From: Streptomyces olivaceoviridis | GTDB lineage: Bacteria > Actinomycetota > Actinomycetes > Streptomycetales > Streptomycetaceae | Direction: 5' to 3' | DNA length: 64,000 nucleotides | Assembly (NCBI RefSeq): GCF_014650115.1 | Contig: NZ_BMUI01000027.1 | Coordinates: 42,309 to 106,308, forward strand | Shown: positions 8,338-16,560 of the stretch, one piece after another | Layout of the letters: every line of letters begins with the position of its first letter | How positions within the stretch are numbered: the first letter of the stretch is position 1 | The notes under the pieces: model-generated | The model's database searches: none | Told to the model about the DNA's origin: nothing | Seen by the model: the letters and a program-made list of their open reading frames with translations, nothing else | Program-made: the position numbers and the translations under genes

Positions 8338-9504
8338 TCAGCTCTCCCGGCGTTCCGCCGCCGCCCGCAGTTCCTCGCGCAGCCGTTCGGGCTGCCATGT
8401 CTCCCCCAGCGCCCGCCGCACCAGGTCCGCCTGCGCCGGCGGGGCCAGCCCGGCGACCGGCGGATCGCTGTCCAGGTTGGTGGGGAAGGGGTAGCCCTCT
8501 GCGCTCGCGGCGATCACGTTCTCCAGCCACTCCTCGGACGCGCCCGCCGCCTTGCGGCGCAGCAGCACCGGGAACACCGCGTTCGTCACCGCCTCGCGGT
8601 CCACGGTCTCCATCGCGCGGCCGAACGCGGACGAGATCTGGAGGAGGTTGGCCGTGCGCCGGACGTCCGCCGTCCGGTTGGTGCCGGCGGCGTGGAAGAG
8701 CGCCGGGTTGAAGAAGGCGGCGTCGCCCTTCGCGAGCGGGAGCCGCACGTGGCGGGCCGCGAAGTACTCCTGGAACTCCGACAGCCGCCAGGCCAGGTAG
8801 CCCGGCTCGTAGAGCTGGGAGTACGGCAGGTACAGCGTCGGCCCGGACTCCACCGGCATGGCGCAGTGGGCGACCGCGCCCTGAAGGGTGAGCACGGGGG
8901 AGAGGCGGTGCACGTGCGCGGGGTAGGCGGCGGCCACCGCGTTGCTCAGGAAGCCCAGGTGGTAGTCCCGGTGCGCGGTCTGTCCGGCGCCGCCCGGGTT
9001 GACCACGTTGACCTGGGAGGTGACCTGGTAACCGGGGCCCAGCCAGGCCGTGGCGAGCAGCGCCAGGACGTCGTTGGCGTAGTAGTCGGCGAACGCCTCC
9101 GCGTCGTACAGGGCCGTCTTCTCCAGCGCGTTCCACACCCGGTCGTTGGCGCCCGGCGCGGCGAAGTGGTCGCCCGCGATCGCCCCCGCGGCCCGCTGCT
9201 CGGAGATCAGCGCCTCGAACACCGCTGTGACCCGGTCGACGACGTCCGGCTCCGGGAAGGCGCCCCGGACGACGACGATCCCGGGGCCCTCGGCGAGCGC
9301 CCGCACCAGTTCGGCCCGCAGCGCGGTCCGGTCGCCGGCCGTCCGCAGCCGCTCACCCTCGTACACGAGGACGTTCTCCACGACGGACGCGGCGTGCGGG
9401 TAGCTGGCGGCGTCCGTGGTCCGCTCCACCAGGGCGCGGAACACGCCGAGATCGCAGTCCTGCTCGGACAGCCAGGCAGGTCCTGGCACGGCGGAGACGG
9501 ACAT
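8338..9504 (-). CDS. phytanoyl-CoA dioxygenase (PhyH) family Fe(II)/2-oxoglutarate oxygenase
   Basis: Non-haem iron oxygenase of the PhyH family, 388 residues. The facial triad is visible: H178-R-D180 in QTAHRDYH and distal H271 in NPALFHAAG, with an Arg a dozen residues later that would hold 2-oxoglutarate. The start at 9504 (MSVSAVPG) is preferred because AGAGGG precedes it; an in-frame ATG at 9525 lacks a ribosome site. It is first in a run with the SDR and Gfo/Idh genes and faces a LacI regulator across a spacer with three direct repeats. A hydroxylase in a sugar/cyclitol cluster is unusual; it might act on a methylated or deoxy substrate. Confidence 0.85.
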   Translation of the reverse strand: MSVSAVPGPAWLSEQDCDLGVFRALVERTTDAASYPHAASVVENVLVYEGERLRTAGDRTALRAELVRALAEGPGIVVVRGAFPEPDVVDRVTAVFEALISEQRAAGAIAGDHFAAPGANDRVWNALEKTALYDAEAFADYYANDVLALLATAWLGPGYQVTSQVNVVNPGGAGQTAHRDYHLGFLSNAVAAAYPAHVHRLSPVLTLQGAVAHCAMPVESGPTLYLPYSQLYEPGYLAWRLSEFQEYFAARHVRLPLAKGDAAFFNPALFHAAGTNRTADVRRTANLLQISSAFGRAMETVDREAVTNAVFPVLLRRKAAGASEEWLENVIAASAEGYPFPTNLDSDPPVAGLAPPAQADLVRRALGETWQPERLREELRAAAERRES

Positions 9505-9516
9505 CGGTGTCCCTCT

Positions 9517-9572
9517 TTCGGTCACGGGAGCGCGCGCCTTCGGTCACGGGAGCGCCGGGGTTCCGGTCACGG
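9517..9572. promoter_or_regulatory. three direct repeats, about 22-bp period
   Basis: A 17-base sequence beginning TTCGGTCACGGG occurs exactly at 9517-9533 and 9539-9555, and a degenerate third copy (TTCCGGTCACGG) is at 9561-9572. The GGTCACGG cores start at 9520, 9542 and 9565, two helical turns apart. They lie in the divergent spacer between the dioxygenase and the LacI gene, suggesting cooperative regulator binding. Confidence 0.5.
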
Positions 9573-9659
9573 CAGCTGCGCGGTCCTGTCATTCTTGTCA
9601 GTACAAACCCCTCGAACAACCAGCACGCGACCATCAAAAACCCCTCAAGGAGCCGGTCC

Positions 9660-10691
9660 ATGGGCCACCCCTTCCCGATCCGGGAGATCGCACGTCAGGC
9701 CGGTCTCAGCGAGGCCACCGTGGACCGGGTGCTGAACGGCAGGGGAGGGGTGCGGGAGAGCACCGCGCGGGAGGTGCACCGGGCCATCGCCGATCTCGAC
9801 CGGCAGCGCACCCAGGTCCGGCTGGTCGGCCGTACCTTCATGGTCGACATCGTGGCCCAGGCGCCCGAGCGGTTCACCACGGCCGTACGCGCCGCCCTGG
9901 AGGCCGAACTGCCCGCCCTGCACCCGGCCGTCGTGCGCTCCCGCTTCCACTTCCGGGAGACCGGCCCGGTCCGCGAGCTGGTCGGCACGCTCGACCGGAT
10001 CGCCCGGCGCGGCTCGCAGGGCGTGATCCTCAAGGCGCCGGACGTCCCCGAGGTCACCGCGGCCGTCGGCCGGCTGACCGCCGTCGGGGTCCCGGTCGTC
10101 ACCCTCGTCACCGACCTGCCCGCGAGCGGACGCGTCGGCTACGTCGGCATCGACAACCGGGCGGCCGGCGCGACCGCCGCCTACCTGATGGGCCAGTGGC
10201 TCGGCGACCGGCCCGGCAACGTCCTCACCAGCCTCAGCAGCGGCTTCTTCCGCAACGAGGAGGAGCGCGAGATGGGCTTCCGCGGCGTCATGCGGGCCCG
10301 GCACCCGGAGCGGGTGCTGGTGGAGATCGCCGAGGGCCAGGGTCTGGACGCCACGCAGTACGACCTGGTCCGCACCGCCCTGGAACGCGACCCGGGGATC
10401 CGGGCGGTGTACTCCATCGGCGGCGGCAACAACGCCACCCTGCGGGCCTTCGCCGACCTCGGCCGCGAGTGCGCCGTGTTCGTCGCGCACGACCTCGACC
10501 ACGACAACACCCGGCTGCTGCGCGAGCACCGCCTGTCCGCCGTGCTCCACCACGACCTGCGGCACGATCTGCGCGAGGGCTGCCACGAGGTGATGCGCTT
10601 CCACGGCGCGCTGCCGCCGGCCGGGCCGGTCCTGCCGTCCGCGATCCAGGTGGTCACGCCGTACAACATGCCTACGACCCCGGCAGGGTGA
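9660..10691 (+). CDS. LacI family transcriptional regulator
   Basis: LacI/GalR repressor, 343 residues. Helix-turn-helix at the N-terminus (IREIARQAGLSEATVDRVLNG) followed by a periplasmic-binding-protein-like sensor domain with VGIDNRAAGATAAYLMGQWLG and YSIGGGNNATLRAF. AAGGAG lies seven bases before the ATG at 9660. It is divergent from the dioxygenase-SDR-dehydrogenase run and probably senses their substrate. Its 3' end overlaps the oppositely oriented gene at 10672 by 20 bases. Confidence 0.9.
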   Translation: MGHPFPIREIARQAGLSEATVDRVLNGRGGVRESTAREVHRAIADLDRQRTQVRLVGRTFMVDIVAQAPERFTTAVRAALEAELPALHPAVVRSRFHFRETGPVRELVGTLDRIARRGSQGVILKAPDVPEVTAAVGRLTAVGVPVVTLVTDLPASGRVGYVGIDNRAAGATAAYLMGQWLGDRPGNVLTSLSSGFFRNEEEREMGFRGVMRARHPERVLVEIAEGQGLDATQYDLVRTALERDPGIRAVYSIGGGNNATLRAFADLGRECAVFVAHDLDHDNTRLLREHRLSAVLHHDLRHDLREGCHEVMRFHGALPPAGPVLPSAIQVVTPYNMPTTPAG

Positions 10692-11832
10692 CCCACGTCC
10701 CGCTCGCGGCCGACTCGGCCATCGCGTCCAGCACGGTCGCGCTGTGCACCGCGTCCGCGAGCGTGGTGCCGTACGGGGTGCCCTCGGCGATGGAGCGGAC
10801 GAAGCGGTAGGCCTCGATCACCTTCAGGTCGTCGTAGCCCATCGCGTTGGCCGCGCCCGGCTGGAACGCCGCGAACTCCCCGGCACCCGGGCCGACGTAC
10901 ACCGTGGTCACCGGTTGGTCCTGGTACGTCGTGCCCCGGCTCACCTTCAGCTCGTTCATCCGGCGGAAGTCCCAGAACACCGCGCCCCGGCTGCCGTGCA
11001 CCTCGAAGCCGTAGTTGTTCTGCTCGCCGACCGAGACCCGGCATGCCTCCAGCACGCCGCGGGCGCCGGAGGCGAAGCGGAGCAGGCAGCTGACGTAGTC
11101 CTCGTTCTCGACCGGGCCCGGCTCGCCGCCGGCGGCCAGGGCGTGGCCGGCCGTCGCCCCGCTCGGACGGGCGCGTTCCGGGACGAAGACCGCCGTGTCC
11201 GCGGTGAGCGAGGTGATGTCGCCGAGCAGGAAGCGGGCCAGGTCGGCGCCGTGCGAGGCCAGGTCGCCGAGCACCCCGCTGCCGCCGCGCTCGCGCTCGT
11301 AACGCCAGGTCAGGGCACCGTCCGGATGGGCCGCGTAGTCGCTGAAGAGGCGGATGCGGACGTGGGTGACCGTGCCGATCTCGCCGGACGCGATCAGGTC
11401 GCGGGCGGCCTCGACGGCGGGCGCGTTGCGGTAGTTGAAGCCGACCGTGCCCCGCACGCCGGCCTTGGCGACGGCGTCGGCGACCGCGCGGGCGTCCCCG
11501 GCGGTCAGGCCCACCGGCTTCTCGATCCAGAGGTGCTTGCCGGCCTCGGCCATCGCCACGCCGATCTCCCGGTGCAGGAAGTTCGGCGCGGTGACGCTCA
11601 CCGCCTGCACGCGCGGGTCGGCGGCCACCTCGCGCCAGTCCCGGGTCGCCGAGGCGAACCCGAACCGCTCGGCGGCCTCCTCCGCCCGCCCCGGCACCTC
11701 CTCGGCGACGGTGACGAGCCGGGGCCGCAACGGCAGCCGGGGGTAGTGGTGCGGGAGACGGGCGTACGCCTGGGTGTGCACCCGGCCCATCCAGCCGAAC
11801 CCGATGACGGCGACGCCGAGCGTGTCCACCAT
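10672..11832 (-). CDS. Gfo/Idh/MocA family oxidoreductase
   Basis: Second dehydrogenase of the glucose-fructose oxidoreductase/MocA family, 386 residues. Rossmann motif GVAVIGFGWMGRVHTQAY, EKPVG at about residue 100, and the catalytic-region motif GVLGDLASHGADLARFLLG. It is longer than the enzyme at 6516 and close to the ThuB/IolW-like branch. Divergent from a LacI gene with two matching operator palindromes between them, so it is probably a single-gene regulon member induced by a sugar. Tail-to-tail 20-base overlap with the LacI gene at 9660. Confidence 0.88.
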   Translation of the reverse strand: MVDTLGVAVIGFGWMGRVHTQAYARLPHHYPRLPLRPRLVTVAEEVPGRAEEAAERFGFASATRDWREVAADPRVQAVSVTAPNFLHREIGVAMAEAGKHLWIEKPVGLTAGDARAVADAVAKAGVRGTVGFNYRNAPAVEAARDLIASGEIGTVTHVRIRLFSDYAAHPDGALTWRYERERGGSGVLGDLASHGADLARFLLGDITSLTADTAVFVPERARPSGATAGHALAAGGEPGPVENEDYVSCLLRFASGARGVLEACRVSVGEQNNYGFEVHGSRGAVFWDFRRMNELKVSRGTTYQDQPVTTVYVGPGAGEFAAFQPGAANAMGYDDLKVIEAYRFVRSIAEGTPYGTTLADAVHSATVLDAMAESAASGTWVTLPGS

Positions 11833-11861
11833 GACAGCCCCTCTCCCTCGGACACGGTTGT

Positions 11862-11873
11862 TGGACCGGTCCA
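11862..11873. promoter_or_regulatory. LacI-type operator palindrome 1
   Basis: TGGACCGGTCCA is a perfect 12-base palindrome, 30 bases upstream of the oxidoreductase start. A near copy lies at 11945. Pairs like this are typical LacI-family operators. Confidence 0.6.
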
Positions 11874-11944
11874 GATCCGCTCCGGGGCCACCTTTGTTCG
11901 GACATGACCAGCGTGTCAACCCTTTGACAGCGCCGCGCGTCGCA

Positions 11945-11956
11945 TGGAACGGTCCA
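11945..11956. promoter_or_regulatory. LacI-type operator palindrome 2
   Basis: TGGAACGGTCCA differs from the 11862 site by one base and extends to CATGGAACGGTCCATG (11943-11958), ending just before the regulator's ATG at 11961. The two sites start 83 bases apart, about eight helical turns, which would allow looping and autorepression. Confidence 0.6.
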
Positions 11957-11960
11957 TGCC

Positions 11961-12968
11961 ATGAGACCGCCGACGATCCGTGACGTGGCCGAACGGGCCG
12001 GCGTGTCGAAGTCGCTCGTGTCCCTGGTACTGCGTGGCTCCGGTCCGGTGCGCCCCGAGAAGCGGGAGGCGGTCCTGCGGGCCGTGCGCGAGCTGGGCTA
12101 CCGGCCGAACGCGGCGGCCCGCAGCCTGAGCGAGCAGCGCACCCGCACCATCGGTGTCCTCCTGGACGACCTGCGCAACCCCTGGTTCGTGGAGCTGCTC
12201 GACGGGCTGAACTCCCTGCTGCACGCGGCCGGTCTGCACATGCTCCTCGCCGACGCCCGCCTGGGCCGGCGGATGGGCCACGACCTCGCCGAGCCCTTCC
12301 TGGACCTGGGCGTCGACGGACTGGTGGTGGTCGGCACGGTCCCGGACGCGGGCGGCCTCGGCGCGCTCGCGCGGCGGATGCCGGTGGTCGTGGCGGGTGC
12401 CCGCGAGGCGCAGCCGCCGGGCGTGGACGTCGTCGCCGGCGACGACGAGCGGGGCGCCCGGCTCGCCACCGAGCATCTGCTCGGGCTCGGCCACCGCCGG
12501 ATCGCGCACCTCGCCGGCCACGGCGCCGTCGGCGCACTGCGCCGGCGGGGCTTCGAGACGGCGATGCGGGCGCACGGCGCCGAACCGCTCGTCGAACCCG
12601 GTGATCTGACCGAGGAGGGCGGCTACCGCGGAACCGTCCGCCTGCTCAGCCGCCCCGACCGGCCCACGGCGCTCTTCGCCGTCAACGACATGGCCGCGGT
12701 GGGCGCGCTGTCGGCGGCCGGCGAGGTGGGGCTGAGGGTGCCCGGCGAACTGTCGGTGACCGGGTACGACAACACCAGCATCTCCCGGCTGCGGCACCTC
12801 TGGCTGACCACCGTCGACACCGCCCCGCACGAGGTGGGCCGGCGCGCCGCCCGCTGCCTGCTGGACCGCTTCGAACGGCCGGGCGGCGAGGGGCGGGTGC
12901 GGCTGGCCACGCCGACACTGGAGATCCGGGGGACGACGGGGCCGCCCGGGGACGCCCTCCCCGGGTGA
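11961..12968 (+). CDS. LacI family transcriptional regulator
   Basis: LacI/GalR repressor, 335 residues. Textbook N-terminal helix-turn-helix and hinge (TIRDVAERAGVSKSLVSLVL, then ELGYRPNAAARSLS) and a C-terminal sugar-sensing domain with DDERGARLATEHLLGLGH and VTGYDNTSISRL. The ATG at 11961 has no Shine-Dalgarno and abuts an operator palindrome, so the start may be leaderless or autorepressed. Divergent from the Gfo/Idh gene, which it probably controls. Confidence 0.92.
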   Translation: MRPPTIRDVAERAGVSKSLVSLVLRGSGPVRPEKREAVLRAVRELGYRPNAAARSLSEQRTRTIGVLLDDLRNPWFVELLDGLNSLLHAAGLHMLLADARLGRRMGHDLAEPFLDLGVDGLVVVGTVPDAGGLGALARRMPVVVAGAREAQPPGVDVVAGDDERGARLATEHLLGLGHRRIAHLAGHGAVGALRRRGFETAMRAHGAEPLVEPGDLTEEGGYRGTVRLLSRPDRPTALFAVNDMAAVGALSAAGEVGLRVPGELSVTGYDNTSISRLRHLWLTTVDTAPHEVGRRAARCLLDRFERPGGEGRVRLATPTLEIRGTTGPPGDALPG

Positions 12969-12993
12969 TACGGCCTCACACCGGGATACGGCC

Positions 12994-13338
12994 TCACAGG
13001 TTGATCGCGTAGGCCTTGCGCAGCGTCTCGTGCACGGTCCACGTCGTACGGTCTCCCGCGCGGAGCACCGCCATGTCGCCGGGCCCCACCCTCAGCGTCG
13101 GCCCGCCCTCGACCTCGATGGTCGCCGAGCCGCTGATCACCACGAACACCTCGTCCGCCTCCGTGTCCGTGACCACGCCCGGGGTGATCTGCCAGATCCC
13201 GCGGAGCTGCCGGCCGTCCGCCGACTCCCACACCACCTTCCCCGTCACCTCGGGGTTCCCGGCCACGATCAGCCCCGGGTCCAGGGGCTCGGGTTCGAGG
13301 TCGGCGTCGGGGATGTGGAGCGCGAAGCTGTGCGTCAT
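12994..13338 (-). CDS. cupin domain protein (DUF861/EutQ-like)
   Basis: Small single-domain cupin, 114 residues. The beta-barrel motifs are present: TDTEADEVFVVISGSATIEV and VGPGDMAVLRAGDRTTWTVHETLRKAY, typical of (S)-ureidoglycine aminohydrolase/EutQ-like DUF861 proteins. Metal-binding His residues are few, so it may be a non-catalytic sugar or ligand binder. It sits at the end of the sugar cluster, convergent with LacI; a 13-base direct repeat (ATACGGCCTCACA at 12968 and 12986) spans the junction. Function unknown. Confidence 0.8.
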   Translation of the reverse strand: MTHSFALHIPDADLEPEPLDPGLIVAGNPEVTGKVVWESADGRQLRGIWQITPGVVTDTEADEVFVVISGSATIEVEGGPTLRVGPGDMAVLRAGDRTTWTVHETLRKAYAINL

Positions 13339-13468
13339 GCCACCGACCCTGGCCGGTGCGGCAGCCGCGCCGCCATGGACAGTGTGTGGGGCATCGGGCC
13401 TGGTCGGGGGACACTTCGTCGGGGAGCGCCGGCTGGCGGGGGCGCGGGGCCCGGGTGATCGTGGGGAC

Positions 13469-13984
13469 ATGGCTGACTCCACGGCGGCCGGACCGGCGCC
13501 GCCCCGGCAGCACGACACACGGGAGATCGTCCTGTTCGGCGGGGTGTACGGCGCCGTCCTCGCCAGCTCGATGGTCGCGGCGCTCACCCAGTACGGGCAC
13601 ACGTCCGCCGACGTCCGCGGCTACGACGCGGCATGGGTGCTGGTGACCGCGTGCGCCTCCGCCCTCGCCCACGGCTACGCCCACTACATCGCCGAGCGCG
13701 CCCCGCACGGCCGGTGGGACGTCCTGCTCGCCATGCGCAACGAGTGGCCGCTGGTCACGGCCGTGCTGCCCACGGTCTTCCTGCTCGCGGGCGCGCGCTG
13801 GGGGTGGTGGCCCGCGAAAGGCGTCGAGTACGTGGCGTTCGTCCTCAACATCGTGATCCTCTTCGGCATCGGCCTCGTCACCGCCCGCTGGTCGGGGCGC
13901 CGCTGGCCGACCGCCGTCCTCATGGGGCTCGGGGACGCGTGCCTGGGGGTCGTGGTGGTGGTGGCGAACGCGCTCATCAAGTAG
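13469..13984 (+). CDS. small integral membrane protein
   Basis: Not recognised by function. 171 residues with four to five hydrophobic helices (IVLFGGVYGAVLASSMVAAL, WVLVTACASALAHGYAHYIA, LVTAVLPTVFLLAG, FVLNIVILFGIGLV, GLGDACLGVVVVVAN). Similar uncharacterised membrane proteins are common in Streptomyces. Start at ATG 13469 after a GTGGGGAC stretch. It stands alone between a cupin and a convergent TetR gene. Confidence 0.75.
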   Translation: MADSTAAGPAPPRQHDTREIVLFGGVYGAVLASSMVAALTQYGHTSADVRGYDAAWVLVTACASALAHGYAHYIAERAPHGRWDVLLAMRNEWPLVTAVLPTVFLLAGARWGWWPAKGVEYVAFVLNIVILFGIGLVTARWSGRRWPTAVLMGLGDACLGVVVVVANALIK

Positions 13985-14012
13985 GGGGCGGGCGGCCCAC
14001 GGACCGGTGCGC

Positions 14013-14591
14013 TCAGCGGGGGGTGCGGACTCCGTCCAGGGCGATGGCGAGGACCCGGTCACGCTGGGCGTCGTCCTCGAACGCCGTCGCCGTGATCCCG
14101 GCGACCATCCGCACCAGATCACCGAAGTCCATGTCCGTCCGGGCGGCGCCGGCCCGCTGCGCGCGCTCCAGCAGGGGGCCGCCGGCCGCGAACATGGAGT
14201 CGCGGCAGGACTGGAAGATGTCCGACTCGCCGTCGAGGGCCTCGCGCACGGCGCGCTTGGTGACCATGTACCCGGAGAACCGGTTCAGCCAGGCCGTCAG
14301 CGCCTCCCACGGTTCCCGGTCCGCGAGCTCGACGGCCGCCCGGCACAGGGCGTTGACGTCGTCGGCGTAGACGCTCTCGAACAGGTCGCGGCGGGTCGGG
14401 AAGTTCCGGTACAGGGTGCCGATGCCGACGCCCGCGCGGCGGGCGATGTCCTCCAGGGAGGCGTCGGCGCCGTGCTCCGCGAACGCCTCGCGGGCCGCGT
14501 CGAGCAGGGCGTCGTAGTTGCGGGCGGCGTCCTTACGGTGCGGCCGGCGGGCCGCCACGATCTCGCCGACGGGGAACGGCGTGGCCGTCAC
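14013..14591 (-). CDS. TetR family transcriptional regulator
   Basis: TetR repressor, 192 residues. N-terminal helix-turn-helix with DAAREAFAEHGADASLEDIA and the family's GIGTLYRNFPTRRDLFESVY, followed by an all-helical ligand domain (TetR_C SBD-like). Divergent from an MFS exporter with a near-perfect palindrome between them, the standard layout of a drug-efflux pair in which the repressor senses the exported compound. Confidence 0.93.
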   Translation of the reverse strand: MTATPFPVGEIVAARRPHRKDAARNYDALLDAAREAFAEHGADASLEDIARRAGVGIGTLYRNFPTRRDLFESVYADDVNALCRAAVELADREPWEALTAWLNRFSGYMVTKRAVREALDGESDIFQSCRDSMFAAGGPLLERAQRAGAARTDMDFGDLVRMVAGITATAFEDDAQRDRVLAIALDGVRTPR

Positions 14592-14642
14592 TGCTGCCTC
14601 CCGGGAGGGAATCGACTGGAACCGGAGGGGTACCTCCGCTAC

Positions 14643-14662
14643 AGTGGAGGCATACCTCCACT
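14643..14662. promoter_or_regulatory. TetR operator palindrome
   Basis: AGTGGAGG-CATA-CCTCCACT: perfect eight-base arms around a four-base centre, 52 bases upstream of the TetR start. Half-site copies (ACCTCC at about 14630) continue toward the gene. Binding by the neighbouring TetR protein is inferred from position and form. Confidence 0.7.
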
Positions 14663-14833
14663 TTAACAGTGCGGGGTCGGCTCCGCCGTGGCCGGACGCG
14701 GCCCGCGGAGCCGGCTCCGGGCATCTCCGTGGCGCGGCCCGTACGACCGCGCCCCCGGTGCCCGGCCCACTCGGTACCGACCCTCCGCGTCCCTGTTCTC
14801 CCTCCGCGTCCCTGATTTCGGAGAGGCTTCTTC

Positions 14834-16264
14834 ATGCCCCGCGCGTCCACCCGCCTCACCTTCGCGGTCCTCGCGACCGGTGCCGGCGTGTTCTCCATGC
14901 TCCAGTCGCTGATCGCGCCGGCCCTGCCGACCGTCCAACACGCCCTGCACGCCTCGCAGTCCACCGCGACCTGGGTGATGACGGCCTACCTGCTGTCCGC
15001 CTCGGTCTTCACCCCGATCCTCGGCCGGGTCGGCGACCTCGTCGGCAAGAAGCGGACCCTCGTCGCCGTGCTGCTGACCGTCCTCGCGGGCTGTCTCGTC
15101 GCCGCGCTCGCCCCGAACATCGGCGTGCTCATCATCGCCCGTGTCGTCCAGGGCGTCGGCGGCGCCCTGTTCCCGCTCTCCTTCGGCATCATCCGGGACG
15201 AGTTCGCCCCCGGCGAGGTCAGCGGCAGCATCAGCAACCTCTCCGCCGTGATCGCCGCGGGCGGCGGGGTCGGCATCGTGGCCGCCGGTCCGATCGTGTC
15301 CGCGCTCGACTACCGCTGGCTGTTCTGGATCCCGGTGGCGATCGTCGCCGCGACGGTCCTCATCGCGCTGCGCTACGTCCCCGAGTCGCCCAAGCGGGCG
15401 GAGGGGCAGGTAAGTTGGAGCGGGGCCGTGCTGCTCTCCGGCTGGCTGGTGGCCCTGCTGCTGCCGTTGAGCCAGGCCGGCCAGTGGGGCTGGGGCTCGG
15501 CGAAGGTGCTCGGTCTGTTCGCCGCCGCCGTCGTGCTGTTCGGCGTGTGGCTGGTGACCGAGGCCCGCTCGCGCACCCCGCTCATCGACCTGCGGGTGCT
15601 GCGGCTGCCCGCGGTGTGGACGACCAACACGGCCGCGCTGCTGTTCGGCGCCGGCATGTACTCCATCTGGTCCTTCCTGCCGGGCTTCGTCCAGACGCCG
15701 TCCGCGGCCGGTTACGGCTTCGGCGTCGGCGTCACCGCGTCCGGACTGCTCATGCTGCCGATGCTGGTCGCGATGTTCCTCTCCGGCGTCCTGTCGGGCC
15801 GCCTGGAGCCCCGCGTCGGCGCGAAGGCGCTGCTCACCACGGGGGCCGCGCTCGGCGCGCTGGCCTGCGGCTTCCTCACCCTGTGGCATGACGAGCAGTG
15901 GCAGGTGGCCGTCGTCTCGGGCCTGTTCGGCCTCGGCATCGGACTCGCCTTCGCCTCGATGGCCAACCTCATCGTGGGCAGCGTGCCGGCGGAGCAGACC
16001 GGCGCCGCGACCGGCATGAACGCCAACATCCGCACCATCGGCGGCTCGATCGGCGCCGCGCTCACCAGCCTCCTGGTCACCGGCCGGCTCCAGCCCTCGG
16101 GCCTGCCGTACGCCTCCGGCTACACCCACGGCTGGGCCCTGCTCGCCGTCCTCTGCCTGGCCGCGACCGGCGCCGCCCTCCTCGTCCCGGTCCACCGCAC
16201 CGGCCGGCCGTCCGTCCCGGACGCCGTACCGGGGGCGACACGGGCACCCGCTCAGGTGCGGTAG
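14834..16264 (+). CDS. MFS transporter, DHA2-type multidrug efflux
   Basis: Major facilitator proton antiporter, 476 residues with about 14 membrane segments. Seen are the motif A-like GRVGDLVGKKRT between helices 2 and 3 and the antiporter motif ARVVQGVGGALFPLSFGIIRDE in helix 5. The ATG at 14834 follows GGAGAGG at seven bases. Divergently paired with TetR at 14013, so it probably exports a drug or toxic metabolite that relieves repression. The substrate cannot be told. Confidence 0.92.
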   Translation: MPRASTRLTFAVLATGAGVFSMLQSLIAPALPTVQHALHASQSTATWVMTAYLLSASVFTPILGRVGDLVGKKRTLVAVLLTVLAGCLVAALAPNIGVLIIARVVQGVGGALFPLSFGIIRDEFAPGEVSGSISNLSAVIAAGGGVGIVAAGPIVSALDYRWLFWIPVAIVAATVLIALRYVPESPKRAEGQVSWSGAVLLSGWLVALLLPLSQAGQWGWGSAKVLGLFAAAVVLFGVWLVTEARSRTPLIDLRVLRLPAVWTTNTAALLFGAGMYSIWSFLPGFVQTPSAAGYGFGVGVTASGLLMLPMLVAMFLSGVLSGRLEPRVGAKALLTTGAALGALACGFLTLWHDEQWQVAVVSGLFGLGIGLAFASMANLIVGSVPAEQTGAATGMNANIRTIGGSIGAALTSLLVTGRLQPSGLPYASGYTHGWALLAVLCLAATGAALLVPVHRTGRPSVPDAVPGATRAPAQVR

Positions 16265-16309
16265 GGTTGACCTGCGTGATCACGCGGAACGCTCCGCGTG
16301 AGACCGCGG

Positions 16310-16383
<74 letters not shown>

Positions 16384-16401
16384 CTCGTGAGAGTCGTGGA
16401 C

Positions 16402-16438
16402 CAGGGCCGGTTTTCGGAGTCATCCGGAGCCGGCCCTG
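16402..16438 (+). terminator. terminator of tRNA-Pro
   Basis: CAGGGCCGG (16402-16410) pairs with CCGGCCCTG (16430-16438), with an inner CGGA/TCCG hairpin, directly downstream of the tRNA. A small GACTC/GAGTC hairpin at 16382-16395 precedes it. Confidence 0.65.
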
Positions 16439-16560
16439 TGCTGTGCCCGGGGACCGGACGCCTCCGTCCCGTTGAACCCGTCGGCTCCCCGCCCCGTGCT
16501 CCTGCACGGGGACACCGCACGCCCACGGCCCCCGCCCGTCCGCTTCCTGGGGGAGTCGCC

